A stretch of DNA of 64,000 nucleotides from Novipirellula caenicola (GTDB taxonomy: Bacteria; Planctomycetota; Planctomycetia; Pirellulales; Pirellulaceae), in NCBI RefSeq assembly GCF_039545035.1, contig NZ_BAABRO010000001.1:186001-250000 (forward strand), in the 5' to 3' direction. Below, piece by piece: positions 19,136 through 28,434 of the stretch; within the stretch, counting starts at the first letter, position 1; the number at the start of each line of letters is the position of its first letter. The notes beneath the pieces are model-generated. The model worked only from the letters and a program-made list of their open reading frames with translations. It was not told where the DNA came from and did not search any database. Both the position numbers and the translations under genes were made by a program.

Positions 19136-21586
19136 TTATCGTAGTAGCGACAAAACGTTTTGCGGGTTCTGGTTGGCAAGCGACAGCACGTTGGTACCCG
19201 ATTGAACCAAGATCTGAGCTCGTGTCAGGTTCGCCGACTCTTGAGCAAAGTCTGCGTCGCGAATCGAACTTTCCGCCTCTTGCAGATTGGCCATCGTTTC
19301 ATTCAAGCTGACCAAGTTGCTTTCGAGCGTCGTCGACTGGAACGCACCAAGTCGGCCTCGAATGCTGGTCACTTGATCAATTGCTTCGGTGACAATCTGT
19401 GCGGCCTTGTTCGGGTCGTTTGTCAGCGATGCGGCTTCGCCACTGCCGAGTTGGAACAGTTTTCCGGAGGTTCCGCCGAGTCGAGCCGATCCGACGCTGC
19501 CGATGCCAATTCGAGCTTGTTGGTTGCTGACCACATCCGAACCGAGTTGGAACAGGGCTCCACCGCCAGTGATGGTGAAGTCGACGCTGTCGCTCGAGCC
19601 CGCTTCGACGGTGATCGCTACGTCCAAGGTCGAGGTGTTGATCGAAAGCTGGTTGCCTTTTCCGTTGGCATCGACCCCATTGATCTTAGCCTTGATGTCG
19701 GCACCTGTGTCACGAGCTCCGGCACCAATCGCGGTCTCGAACGTTCCGCCCGATTCTTCCGAGATAACTCGAAGGTCGACGACCGCGTCCGAACCGTATT
19801 CGCTCGAGGTCAACACCAGCGAGGTTCCATCTTTGGTCGCAGTGACGCCGGTCGCGTCTTTGACCAAGTTGATCTGCGTGACGAGGTCATCAATCCCGGT
19901 ACCGGCACTGACGTTAAACACTTCGGAGCCTGATTTACCCAGCAATTCGAAGACAACGTCCTTCGCCAAACCGCCGGTCGCCAAACCGCCTCCGGCAAAC
20001 GCCGTCGTGGTGTCGGTATCGGTGCTGCCGTTGAAGGTCGTCAACGTATCGCCCGCATCGGCTTCCGCTTCATAGGTACCTTCGGCATTGATCGCAGCGA
20101 CAATGTCCGCGACCGCAACGTCGGTGTCGTCCTCGACGGTGATCGTAATATTTCCGCTGCCATCAACCACGGCGGTCGGAGTCGTGGTTCCGTCAACCTT
20201 GCTGAAAGTAATCGTGGCACCGTTGGCGGTTGCCCCATTGGCGGTTGCGGTCAACGAGATCGATGACGTCAACGTCGCTGCATCCACACCGCCGGTCAAA
20301 TCAGTCGCCGTCGGAGGCGCAGTCGTGTTGTCGTAATCGCCAACAGGAGGCGTGTCGGTATTGGTGATCGAGGCACTGAACCCACTAATCCCGTCAATTG
20401 CGGCTCGAATCGATTCCAAAGTGGTCGTGCCGTTGTCATCAACGACCACTTCGATATCGCCATCGCCGTTGATGCTAGCACTGGTGGGCGCTCCGTTGGT
20501 CTTGGTGAACACCAACCCGACGTTGCCAGCCACGCCGTCTGCGTCCGCAGTGATGTCGATCGTTGCCGTGCTGGTCGAAGCATCTGCACCACCGGTCAGC
20601 GACTCATTCCCGCTGGTAACGACGTCGGTGTTGTCAACGTTGACTGCTGCGACACTTTGGAAATCAAAGTCAGCGTTGCCCGACAATTCTGTGGCGATCG
20701 CTGCTAGCGTTTTCCCCTCTTCCAAGGTGATGGTCACTTCGCCAGGCGTGGAACTGTCGATCGACGATAGCGTTCCTGATCCAACGGTCTGAACGATGAT
20801 GTCCAAACCTTCGCCAGCGGCTCCCTCAAACGCTCCGCCTGTTTTAGCGGCGAACGTGAAATCCCCCGCATTGGGCAATGTGATTGTGCCCGAGGATGCT
20901 TCGGTTTGAGCATTCGCTTGCGAGAACTCGAACGAACCGGCCGCACTTGCCGGAGCAATCGTACGGCTCAGGTCGAGTGAGCCTGCTGATTTGGATGCGG
21001 CAGTGGCATCGGGGATATTGGCGATCGAGACCGTTGCTTGTTCTGCTGCGGCGGTAACCGAAACCGAAACATTTAGCGAGCCGTTGGGGCCAAGATTCGC
21101 TTGGTCGATCTGCAAGTTGCTGATCTTGTTGAAATTGGTGCCGGCGGTGGTCAAGAAGTCCAAACCACCATCAAGCAATTTACGGCCTTGGAACGTCGTC
21201 GTTTGAGCGATTCGGTTGATTGCTTCCAACGAGCTGTCAATCTGCAGTTGGTTTGCCGCGATTTCTTCGTTGCTCAGGGCGCCGGTGTTGGCCGCTTCGA
21301 CCACCAAACCTCGAACGTCGTTAAGCAGGTTGCTGACCTGCCCCAACGCACTGTCGGCCGTGCTGATGATTTGGCTTGCACGCTGCGTGTTGCTGACTGC
21401 CTTTCCAAGACTGGTGATTTCCGATCGTAACGCTTCACTTGCGATCAAACCTGCCGGGTCATCCGATCCACTGTTGATTCGCAAACCGGTGCTCAAACGC
21501 GTCAATGCGGTTTGCAGGTCATTGTTGCTCGATTGCAATCGGTTCTGGGCGACGAGCGAGGGAACGTTTGTGTTGATTCTTGTCAT
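19136..21586 (-). CDS. Flagellin 1 (large)
   Basis: Structural protein of the flagellar filament, 816 residues, against about 270-500 in many bacteria. The first 140 residues form the conserved D0/D1 helices (TRINTNVPSLVAQNRL, LSTGLRINSGSDDPAGL), and the last 90 form the returning helices ending SANLTRAQILVQSGTNVLSL and a terminal LLR. The middle 550 residues are Ala/Thr/Asp/Gly-rich and beta-like, with repeated segments such as STATIDITADADG and SSISLTATANG, consistent with surface-exposed D2/D3 domains. The ends are almost the same as those of flagellin 2, while the centres diverge. The leader carries GGA motifs (see 21587-21638). It is exported by the flagellar type III apparatus, with FliS as likely chaperone. 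Confidence 0.95.
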   Translation of the reverse strand: MTRINTNVPSLVAQNRLQSSNNDLQTALTRLSTGLRINSGSDDPAGLIASEALRSEITSLGKAVSNTQRASQIISTADSALGQVSNLLNDVRGLVVEAANTGALSNEEIAANQLQIDSSLEAINRIAQTTTFQGRKLLDGGLDFLTTAGTNFNKISNLQIDQANLGPNGSLNVSVSVTAAAEQATVSIANIPDATAASKSAGSLDLSRTIAPASAAGSFEFSQANAQTEASSGTITLPNAGDFTFAAKTGGAFEGAAGEGLDIIVQTVGSGTLSSIDSSTPGEVTITLEEGKTLAAIATELSGNADFDFQSVAAVNVDNTDVVTSGNESLTGGADASTSTATIDITADADGVAGNVGLVFTKTNGAPTSASINGDGDIEVVVDDNGTTTLESIRAAIDGISGFSASITNTDTPPVGDYDNTTAPPTATDLTGGVDAATLTSSISLTATANGATANGATITFSKVDGTTTPTAVVDGSGNITITVEDDTDVAVADIVAAINAEGTYEAEADAGDTLTTFNGSTDTDTTTAFAGGGLATGGLAKDVVFELLGKSGSEVFNVSAGTGIDDLVTQINLVKDATGVTATKDGTSLVLTSSEYGSDAVVDLRVISEESGGTFETAIGAGARDTGADIKAKINGVDANGKGNQLSINTSTLDVAITVEAGSSDSVDFTITGGGALFQLGSDVVSNQQARIGIGSVGSARLGGTSGKLFQLGSGEAASLTNDPNKAAQIVTEAIDQVTSIRGRLGAFQSTTLESNLVSLNETMANLQEAESSIRDADFAQESANLTRAQILVQSGTNVLSLANQNPQNVLSLLR

Positions 21587-21638
21587 GGTCTTAATTATTC
21601 CTGCGGCAAATCGAAAACGTGAAGGTACGAATCCGGCC
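21587..21638 (-). promoter_or_regulatory. Flagellin 1 mRNA leader with two GGA motifs (possible CsrA sites)
   Basis: Reading toward the gene, the leader starts GGCCGGATTC and ends GCAGGAATAATTAAGACC before ATG. The second GGA is in the Shine-Dalgarno region. Flagellin 2 has the same arrangement with the same GGCCGGAT. CsrA binds GGA motifs and often blocks flagellin translation; csrA lies close by. Binding is inferred. Confidence 0.5.
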
Positions 21639-21987
21639 GAAGTGAACCGGTGTTCCTGGAAAGGCTACGGAGTCATCGCGACTCAAACCTCGGATCGACA
21701 CTTTTGCCGACAGTGTGAAGATCGGATGTGGCCCTAGAAAGTCTGCGGGTATTGTCATCAAAACTGAATCGGTCGACTCGAAGATGGTCCGATATCAGGC
21801 ATAGTCGTTACAGATTGACTAGATAACGCAGTTTCATGATCCGATTAGGCAAAATGGATTGGACTTTGCCAAGTTAGAAACCCCACAACACTTACGACCT
21901 GCCCCCCTCTGCTTGGGGCAATTGGTTCGCATGCGATATTAGGGTTGGCACATAGGCGGCAAGAAAAGGGGTTGCCAGCAAACGAAA
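21639..21987. other. Intergenic region between the two flagellin genes
   Basis: About 350 non-coding bases between the flagellin 2 terminator and the flagellin 1 leader. The flagellin 1 promoter should be here. On the minus strand a GCCTGATA near 21793-21800, with TCAA about 14 bases ahead, is a weak sigma-28-like candidate only. Confidence 0.45.
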
Positions 21988-22021
21988 ACAGGCCGCTCGA
22001 GAATAAACTCGAGCGACCTGT
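21988..22021 (-). terminator. Rho-independent terminator after flagellin 2
   Basis: Fourteen-base arms (ACAGGCCGCTCGAG at 21988-22001 and its complement at 22008-22021, one mismatch) around a six-base AATAAA loop, followed by TTTT and more T on the minus strand. It lies 38 bases after the flagellin 2 stop, so flagellin 1 and flagellin 2 are probably separate transcripts. Confidence 0.85.
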
Positions 22022-22059
22022 CGTTATTAAAATCGTCTCTTCCGACGTTGACTTCGAAA

Positions 22060-24168
22060 TTATCGAAGCAACGAGAGAACGTTTTGAGGATTCTGGTTGG
22101 CAAGCGACAACACGTTGGTACCGGATTGAACCAAGATTTGTGCTCGTGTCAAATTCGCCGACTCTTTGGCAAAGTCCGCATCACGGATCGAGCTTTCAGC
22201 TTCTTGCAAATTCGAAAGTGTTTCATTCAAGCTGACCAAGTTGCTGTCGAGCGTCGTCGACTGGAATGCACCGAGTCGGCCTCGGATCCCGGTCACTTGA
22301 TCGATCGCTTGTCCGACAATTTCGGCTGCCTTCGATGGATCATTGGCCAACGATGCCGCTCCACCCGAGCTCAACTCGAACAACTTGCCGCTGGTTCCGC
22401 CCAAACGAGCGGTGTTCACGCTGTTGATACCGATACGAGCTTGTTGGTTACCGACCACGTCGGCACCAAGTTGGAACTTAGCACCACCACCGTTGATTTC
22501 GAAGCTGATATTGTCGCTCGAACCTTCTTCGACGGTCAGCGACAGGTCGAGTGTCGAAGTGTTGATGTTCAGGCTGTTGCCTTTGCCACTCGCTTCGATA
22601 CCGTTGACCTTGGCTTGGATGTCCGCCCCGGTATCCCGTTTCCCCGCTCCGATCGCAGCGGTCAGGGTTCCGGTAGCCGCTTCGTTGATCACTCGCAAAT
22701 CGACGACGGCATCGCTGCCGTAGGCGGTCGAGGTCAAACTGAGCGTCGTGCCGCTAGCGGTCGCCTTGACCCCTGTCGCGTCGGAAACCAAGTTGATTTG
22801 GCTAACCAAATCGTCGATTGTGGTGTTCTTGCTGACGTTGAAGACTTCCGATCCATTGGTGCCTTGCAGTTCGAATACAGCGGCTTCGGCCAATCCGCCG
22901 CCTAGATCGACACCGTCGACCAAGTTCGCACTCGCTGCGGTCGTGATCGTTGGATCGAACGTGGTGAAATCACCTCCGGTTTCGATTTCAGCGGTAAAAT
23001 CGGTCCCCGCTGCGATTGCATCAACCACCGACGACAATGTCACGTTGCTGGCGTCATTGACCGTGATCGTAAGGGCTCCGGTATCGGAATCAAACGATGC
23101 CGTCGGAGTCGTGGTGCCGGCATCTTCGACGTAGTTGATGCTAGCGATATTGCTGGCGGTGCCAGCGGTATTGGCGGTAATGTTTAGCGTGGCGGTTTCA
23201 GCGGTGCCCGCATCGGCACCTCCTGCCAAGCTGGTCTGAGTCAAGGTCGCCGCACCGACATTGGTTGTACCACCAGTGGTGGTCAACGTTACATCGTCGT
23301 CATTAGCGTCCACATACGCGTTGAACGCGGTGGCGATATCGTCCGCCGTGGCGGTTGAGTCGCTTGCCAGCGTGATCGTGTAGTCGTCACCTGTTTTGGA
23401 GATGGCGGGCGATGATCCCGAGGTTCCAGTATTTACGACTGTGATCGTCAAATCGTCACCGGCCGCACCCGCGGTGTCCGCGGTGAGCGTGAAGTCTTCG
23501 CCGCCGAGGGTGAAATCCAGTGTCGATGCAACCGCTGCCGTTTGGCTGGTGAAGGTGATGTCGCCGGTTGCTGCTGTGGCTTCGATTCCTGCAGGAATAT
23601 TCGCAACCTCGACCGACGCTTGCTCGGCCGCTTTGCTGACGGTGACATCCACTGAAACTTTTCCGGTGCTGCCCAAGCTCGCTTGGTCAACTTGCAAATC
23701 CTTCACTTTGCCGAAATTGGTGCCCGCTGTGGTTTGAAAGCCCAAGCTTCCGTCGAGCAATTTTCGGCCTTGGAAGGTCGTCGTTTGTGCAATTCGGTTG
23801 ATCGCTTCTAAAGAGCTGTCGATTTGTAGTTGGTTCGCCGCGATTTCCTCGCTGCTTAGTGCTCCGGTGTTGGCCGCTTCGACGACCAAGCCACGTACGT
23901 CGTTCAGCAGGTTGCTGACCTGTCCGAGCGCACTATCGGCAGTACTGATGATTTGGTTTGCACGGCTTGTATTGCTGATGGCTTTGTTCAGACCGGTGAT
24001 TTCCGATCGCAATGCTTCACTCGCGATCAAACCCGCTGGGTCATCCGCCCCGCTGTTGATCCGCAAACCCGTGCTCAAACGTGTCAACGAAGTTTGCAAG
24101 TCATTGTTACTGCTCTGCAGACGGTTCTGAGCAACAAGCGACGAAACATTGGTATTGATTCTGGTCAT
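22060..24168 (-). CDS. Flagellin 2 (large)
   Basis: Second filament protein, 702 residues. The N-terminal D0/D1 region (TRINTNVSSLVAQNRL, LSTGLRINSGADDPAGL, LDGSLGFQTTAGTNFGKV) and the C-terminal end (SANLTRAQILVQSGTNVLSL) are very close to flagellin 1, while the centre is shorter and different, with repeated beta-like motifs such as LTITVNDASNVTL. Tandem duplication followed by divergence of the exposed part is the simplest explanation. It is the first of the flagellin genes after csrA on this strand, with its own terminator and a leader similar to that of flagellin 1. Two filament proteins could be used in different parts of the filament or conditions. Confidence 0.95.
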   Translation of the reverse strand: MTRINTNVSSLVAQNRLQSSNNDLQTSLTRLSTGLRINSGADDPAGLIASEALRSEITGLNKAISNTSRANQIISTADSALGQVSNLLNDVRGLVVEAANTGALSSEEIAANQLQIDSSLEAINRIAQTTTFQGRKLLDGSLGFQTTAGTNFGKVKDLQVDQASLGSTGKVSVDVTVSKAAEQASVEVANIPAGIEATAATGDITFTSQTAAVASTLDFTLGGEDFTLTADTAGAAGDDLTITVVNTGTSGSSPAISKTGDDYTITLASDSTATADDIATAFNAYVDANDDDVTLTTTGGTTNVGAATLTQTSLAGGADAGTAETATLNITANTAGTASNIASINYVEDAGTTTPTASFDSDTGALTITVNDASNVTLSSVVDAIAAGTDFTAEIETGGDFTTFDPTITTAASANLVDGVDLGGGLAEAAVFELQGTNGSEVFNVSKNTTIDDLVSQINLVSDATGVKATASGTTLSLTSTAYGSDAVVDLRVINEAATGTLTAAIGAGKRDTGADIQAKVNGIEASGKGNSLNINTSTLDLSLTVEEGSSDNISFEINGGGAKFQLGADVVGNQQARIGINSVNTARLGGTSGKLFELSSGGAASLANDPSKAAEIVGQAIDQVTGIRGRLGAFQSTTLDSNLVSLNETLSNLQEAESSIRDADFAKESANLTRAQILVQSGTNVLSLANQNPQNVLSLLR

Positions 24169-24224
24169 AGTTCTTTAATCCTCTGAATTTGCGGCCAATC
24201 GCACAAACGATGGTGGATCCGGCC
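24169..24224 (-). promoter_or_regulatory. Flagellin 2 mRNA leader with two GGA motifs (possible CsrA sites)
   Basis: Toward the gene the leader reads GGCCGGATCC, then GGCCGCAAATTC, then AGAGGATTAAAGAACT before ATG. GGA occurs in GGCCGGAT and in the Shine-Dalgarno sequence AGAGGA, about 40 bases apart. The pattern is shared with flagellin 1. A CsrA target is inferred from the motif pair and the nearby csrA. Confidence 0.5.
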
Positions 24225-24795
24225 GCTAAAAAGGACCGGCAGACATTAGGACTGCCTCGTTTTTGGAACCGACCTTCGATTCCTACCCCATGAAGGCACT
24301 CTTGTCTGCCGAAAAGATGGGTCACGAAAAGCGTACCGACTGGGAAACTTGATCAAGCTTTTTCGCTGAGACACAAAATCCCACTAATCGTGGGAACCTA
24401 ATCGCTATAACCGTTACAGAGAACGCAAAAACGAAAAAAGCCCTGGCCGACGTGGGGACGTCATCCAGGGCTTTCAAGTGATTGTTTTTAGTCGATTGTT
24501 CGCCATTATCCGCTGCAAAGACCGACATCATGTCGCTCTGTCTCTGCAGTGGTCGGGCGCCGCGACGTCTATCCGCCGCGTGGTTTGGTATCGCTTGTGA
24601 TTGCTCAAGCCCATCCGATCTCTCGCAAACGTAACATCGCTGATACCCATCCAATCCGATCCGCCCCCTTTCCAAGGGACGTTGGTCAGCCGGGACCTGC
24701 GTGACGCCGAGGCAAGCGGTCAAGTTGCAACCGTTGCCATCGGACTCGGTCGTCGCAGTCATTCGTCCCGATCGGGGCAGCTACGTTGTTGCGAT
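24225..24795. other. Intergenic region between flagellin 2 leader and csrA
   Basis: About 570 bases with no convincing gene. It holds the terminator at 24437-24474. The 320 bases between the csrA stop and that terminator could be a long csrA 3' untranslated region or a separate small RNA. Short frames on both strands here show no recognisable protein. Confidence 0.5.
24437..24474 (-). terminator. Rho-independent terminator, probably for csrA transcript
   Basis: Arms AGCCCTGG..GACGT and ACGTC..CCAGGGCT (13 of 15 pairs) around a GGGG loop. Minus-strand reading gives six T residues then CGTTTTT. It is about 320 bases after the csrA stop codon and upstream of the flagellin 2 gene. Confidence 0.85.
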
Positions 24796-25023
24796 TCAAT
24801 CGCCTCGTTGTGGACGGACGTCTTTGGTCGCCCCTGGCGCGGTTTGCGACGACTTGCGATTCTCACGCTGAATCGCATCGTAAACCTCTTGCCGGTGAAC
24901 GGGGATCGACTGTGGAGCCTCGATCCCTAAGCGGACCTTGTCTCCTCGAATATCAACGATGGTAACAACAACATCGTCGCCAATCATGATGCTTTCGTCG
25001 CGGTGTCTGGAAAGGACGAGCAT
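24796..25023 (-). CDS. csrA: Carbon storage / translational regulator CsrA
   Basis: RNA-binding dimer subunit of 75 residues. The start MLVLSRHRDESIMIGDDVVV and the later VRLGIEAPQSIPVHRQEVY are the CsrA signature, including the RLGIEAP strand and the conserved R in VHR that contact RNA. The last 20 residues are a polar tail. CsrA binds GGA motifs in mRNA leaders and blocks or protects them; in Bacillus its main known target is the flagellin leader, and there FliW counteracts it. Here csrA is upstream of two flagellin genes on the same strand, but no fliW is in the window. A GAGG Shine-Dalgarno sequence precedes the ATG. Confidence 0.97.
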   Translation of the reverse strand: MLVLSRHRDESIMIGDDVVVTIVDIRGDKVRLGIEAPQSIPVHRQEVYDAIQRENRKSSQTAPGATKDVRPQRGD

Positions 25024-25768
25024 GGTGCCCTCGAAGTGGATGGATGGTTTGGAAGGTAATGTTTCGTATTGAGGAATCCTTCCTCAAATGCAAGTCAAGA
25101 ATCGGGCCAGCTCGTGGACTGTGCTCCTCCTTGAACAACACTAGAGATCGGATCAAAGCGTCACCGACATTGAATTCCGTCGCCAAAGTCTCATCATACC
25201 GGTCGTGATGATTCATCCCAACATGATGCATCGCCATGTCTTAACCATTGCATCACGCTCGGGTGCCGATGCCATCGGGCTTTCTTTTCGTTTGCATCGA
25301 GCGCTGCGTGACGGTGATCGGTCCGTTCTGCGGTCGCCGTCACCCACCCGTCTGTTGTCGATTCATAACGAATTGCAACCCAAGCGCGCTAGTTCGCTCA
25401 CAAGCATCGATCCTGTGGACAAGAACGCGTACGTTTTTTTTGCGCCATCCCCCGAATGAACCACAAAATTACGATTTCAATCTCATGATTCTTCGTATCT
25501 ACGAATCATTCGTCGCAGGCAAACATCCGCAGAAAAAAAACTCAACAAAATCGCGTTTGCTTCGTGGATCGAGATTCGACACAACAGCAACGTTTCAACG
25601 GCTACGTAACGTTTTGTACATGCACCCGCTCCAAACAATTCGTTACACAGATTACGATTACACCTAGACGGCACCCCGTTATGTGGGGGATATTAGTAAG
25701 TCGACGTCGCGAGGCAAGTGGCGGCTTGTTTCGAAGGAAGAACACTTAGAAATCACGTGGCCCACCGA
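25024..25768. other. Divergent intergenic region, 745 bp
   Basis: Lies between csrA (minus) and the LuxR-type gene (plus) and must contain both promoters. Small frames here have no family resemblance. The stretch from about 25430 to 25640 is A/T-richer than its surroundings, which fits regulatory DNA. No repeat or RNA gene was recognised. Confidence 0.5.
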
Positions 25769-26482
25769 ATGATGTTTCGCTCCGTGGATATATCAAATCG
25801 CATCGACAAAGCTCATCAGGTTCATTCGCGCACGTTTGAGTTATCAAAAACTCAAGTCGTCAATGCTCTGTTGCAATGGGCTGAAAACGCAACGGGGACC
25901 GAACCTGACCTGAACCGTTTTACCGACTGTGTCTACATCAAAGATGCGCACGGTTGCATCATACGAGAAAACCAAGCGCTCTGTGACGTGTTCGCCAACG
26001 GTGGCACGATGATCGGCCGGACCGTCGGCAGTGACGAAACGGACAATCACACCGACGCCGTCTTGCTGCTCGGGAACCCTTGGATCGAGTGTCAGCATTT
26101 CGCCGCGAACGCCGATGGCCGCATGTGTGCCCTGCAAACCTTCAAACGACGGCTCGACGAGCTCGCCGACCCCGCGTTCTGTATCCTCGGGGTTTCGCGA
26201 ATCTTGGGCTTTGTCGACAAAGACGAGGACGTGCGGCGTTTGTCGTTACGCGAACAATTCGCCGTATTCAATACGCTCGATGACATCGACCACACGATCT
26301 GCCGGATGATCGCTGACGGAGAATCGACCAAGGACATTGCGGCGACCGTTCATCTGACAACCAAGTCGATCGAAAATCGCCGGCAACGCATCATGACCTC
26401 ACTGGGGCTACGCCGGCCAGTCGAGATCGTCAAACTGCTAGTGCGGTTAGAAGAAAACCGCATGATCGACCGGCTGCGGTGA
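25769..26482 (+). CDS. LuxR-type transcription regulator with N-terminal PAS-like sensor
   Basis: Protein of 237 residues from ATG 25769; the frame is open back to GTG 25718, and GTG 25757 or ATG 25772 are also possible, so the start is uncertain. The N-terminal half has a PAS-like pattern (DCVYIKDAHGCIIRENQALC, later a VSRILGFVDKDEDVRRL segment). The C-terminus is a GerE/LuxR helix-turn-helix: ICRMIADGESTKDIAATVHL followed by TTKSIENRRQRIM. No receiver domain is present, so it probably senses a ligand or redox state through the PAS-like part. It lies divergent from csrA and the flagellar block, which makes a link to motility control possible but unproven. Confidence 0.8.
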   Translation: MMFRSVDISNRIDKAHQVHSRTFELSKTQVVNALLQWAENATGTEPDLNRFTDCVYIKDAHGCIIRENQALCDVFANGGTMIGRTVGSDETDNHTDAVLLLGNPWIECQHFAANADGRMCALQTFKRRLDELADPAFCILGVSRILGFVDKDEDVRRLSLREQFAVFNTLDDIDHTICRMIADGESTKDIAATVHLTTKSIENRRQRIMTSLGLRRPVEIVKLLVRLEENRMIDRLR

Positions 26483-26520
26483 CATGCCGTTGCACACCAC
26501 CGCACCGGTGTTCCGCTTCA

Positions 26521-28434
26521 CTAATCCTGTGGTTTCAAGTTGAACGAACCAATGTGGATCCCCGTCGGTTCGTCATAGGCAAAAACGCCGCCAGGTGCAA
26601 AATACTTTTCAAACTCTTCATACGGCGGCAACTCATTGCGGCTGAGCAAGTCAGAAAAGTTTTTCATTACCACATTTCGTTCCCCGACGCGACGCAAGAA
26701 CTGGCGTGAGTCATTGGATTTTGCCAACTCATACAATTGACGAAAATAATCTGAACCGCGAACAAACGACACCAAAAACGGTTTTTCGCCGTCCAACTTG
26801 CCACCTAATTCACTGGCGACCAAATCGAACTCGGAAACTTCGATCAACCGCCCCCGCGATCCTGAATGGGCTTGGATCATCCGCGTCAAAAAATTGCGAC
26901 TGTCGCCCACGATCAACCAATTGCCCAGTATCGCCATGCTCGGTTCAGGTTGACGCAGTGAGGCGGGCATGTTCCGGCGACTTCGCGTCGAAGCATAAAT
27001 CACGCTCCCGGCAACCGTTTCGACCGAGATCGCTTCGGGGCGTTTTTCACGGAATTTTGCGATCACGGCCTTGGCAGCTTCCGGATCCTTCAATTCGAAT
27101 CCGCGAGCCGTGATTTGGCTGTTCAGTTTCACCGGCTGCTCCAGCCACGTGACGCTGACATAGCGGCCGCTAAGATTGCTCAGCACGTCTTGCTGAAGAT
27201 CAATCCCCGTTGCTTCAAGAAACGGTTGTTCGACCAATCGCGGCAAAGGATCATCGCCTTGGAAAACGGCCAGGATCTTGTTCAAATTTTCATAGGTCTT
27301 TTCAAAGTCCCATTGCAATGTGGTGTAAGCGGTGACATCCGAGGGCACCCAATTCGGTGGCACGATGTCAACCGTCTGCGGCCGCAACACCCCAAAGAAA
27401 CCGTCTCGCGGGGCATCGATCAACACGTGCAGATGATTGATATCGTCAAACGTTTCGCCTCCCGAAAACGTGCTTCCGCCAATCCCTTGGATCTTGCTGA
27501 TGCCAAGCTCCTCTAGCAGCGGCCACACCAGGGCTGCAGCACCGCCCCGTTTCACCAATCGCTCCGCCACATGATAGGGATCCGCGAAAAAGGTTAACTG
27601 GGGACGACTGTCTTCCGCCCCCACACAGCGGGCCATGACATTGGCAAATCGGGCGTTGTCCGCCATCGTCGGCGTATCACTTTTGTCGAGCCAATGTTCC
27701 AGCGCCGATTCGGCCGTGCGATAGCCGATGCCAAACACCACCGTTTGTTGATGCTGGAAATACTCGACCTGGGGGCGTCCTGGACGCGGCGGCGTCAAGA
27801 CGACCAACTTGACATCGTCCATCCGACGATCGCGACGAACGTATCCTGCACCAAGTAAACGCTGCTCGATCCGGTCCACGATTGCCATCATGTCATCGGT
27901 TTGCTTACCTGATTCAACGATAAACAATCCAGCCAATGCATTCTGGGATCGGCGTTTAAGCTCAATCCGCCGACGAATCGCTTCATCCGACTCGTCTTGC
28001 CTCGAGTCCGGATCGGCGACGCCCGAATTGTTCTCAGGCAAACTTCCGGGAATCATCGCCGCCGAAACTTGACCACTCGGGATTGCCAACAATTCGTCCA
28101 ACGACACCCCGACTTCGCTACTGATCCGATCAAACAGTTCGGCAGCGGTGTTGTAGATATCTCCGGCGAAAGGTTTTAACTTGGGATCTGCCATCATTCG
28201 CCCAATCGACGAATCACGAAGACTTTGTCGAAATTCGTCGGCATTATCCACACGCACGTACAACAGCGTGTCGGCAGGCAGCAAATGGGGCGCCCCGGGC
28301 ACCTTTGATTCCTCATCGGCCGACGAGATCAAAGGCATTGAGGCGGTAGAGATGACCGCCGTCAAAAACAACGCAAGGAACCGAACGTTGACGAAACCAC
28401 CGTGAGCAGCAAAACGACGGAAACCGAATGGCAT
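26521..28434 (-). CDS. Exported protein of unknown function (DUF3352-like)
   Basis: Protein of 637 residues. A hydrophobic signal segment (FLALFLTAVISTASMPLISS) near residues 19-38 indicates export; the start codon could be slightly further in. The mature part begins HLLPADTLLYVRVDNADEFR, a pattern seen in large planctomycete exported proteins that assess "per-object" terms such as IPSGQVSAAMIPGS and later AILGNWLIVGDSRNFLTRMI. This resembles DUF3352-type proteins, whose role is unknown. No catalytic motif is evident. It ends 38 bases from the convergent LuxR-type gene. Confidence 0.7.
   Translation of the reverse strand: MPFGFRRFAAHGGFVNVRFLALFLTAVISTASMPLISSADEESKVPGAPHLLPADTLLYVRVDNADEFRQSLRDSSIGRMMADPKLKPFAGDIYNTAAELFDRISSEVGVSLDELLAIPSGQVSAAMIPGSLPENNSGVADPDSRQDESDEAIRRRIELKRRSQNALAGLFIVESGKQTDDMMAIVDRIEQRLLGAGYVRRDRRMDDVKLVVLTPPRPGRPQVEYFQHQQTVVFGIGYRTAESALEHWLDKSDTPTMADNARFANVMARCVGAEDSRPQLTFFADPYHVAERLVKRGGAAALVWPLLEELGISKIQGIGGSTFSGGETFDDINHLHVLIDAPRDGFFGVLRPQTVDIVPPNWVPSDVTAYTTLQWDFEKTYENLNKILAVFQGDDPLPRLVEQPFLEATGIDLQQDVLSNLSGRYVSVTWLEQPVKLNSQITARGFELKDPEAAKAVIAKFREKRPEAISVETVAGSVIYASTRSRRNMPASLRQPEPSMAILGNWLIVGDSRNFLTRMIQAHSGSRGRLIEVSEFDLVASELGGKLDGEKPFLVSFVRGSDYFRQLYELAKSNDSRQFLRRVGERNVVMKNFSDLLSRNELPPYEEFEKYFAPGGVFAYDEPTGIHIGSFNLKPQD

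Noticed and set aside
21793-21825. Sigma-28-like pair upstream of flagellin 1
   Set aside because: TCAA and GCCTGATA with 14-base spacing match the consensus poorly; not called.
22048-22905. Plus-strand ORF of 285 residues opposite flagellin 2
   Set aside because: Shadow of the flagellin gene; no motif, and the flagellin call is certain.
24322-24762. Minus-strand ORF of 146 residues between csrA and flagellin 2
   Set aside because: Runs through the terminator at 24437-24474 and lacks family resemblance.
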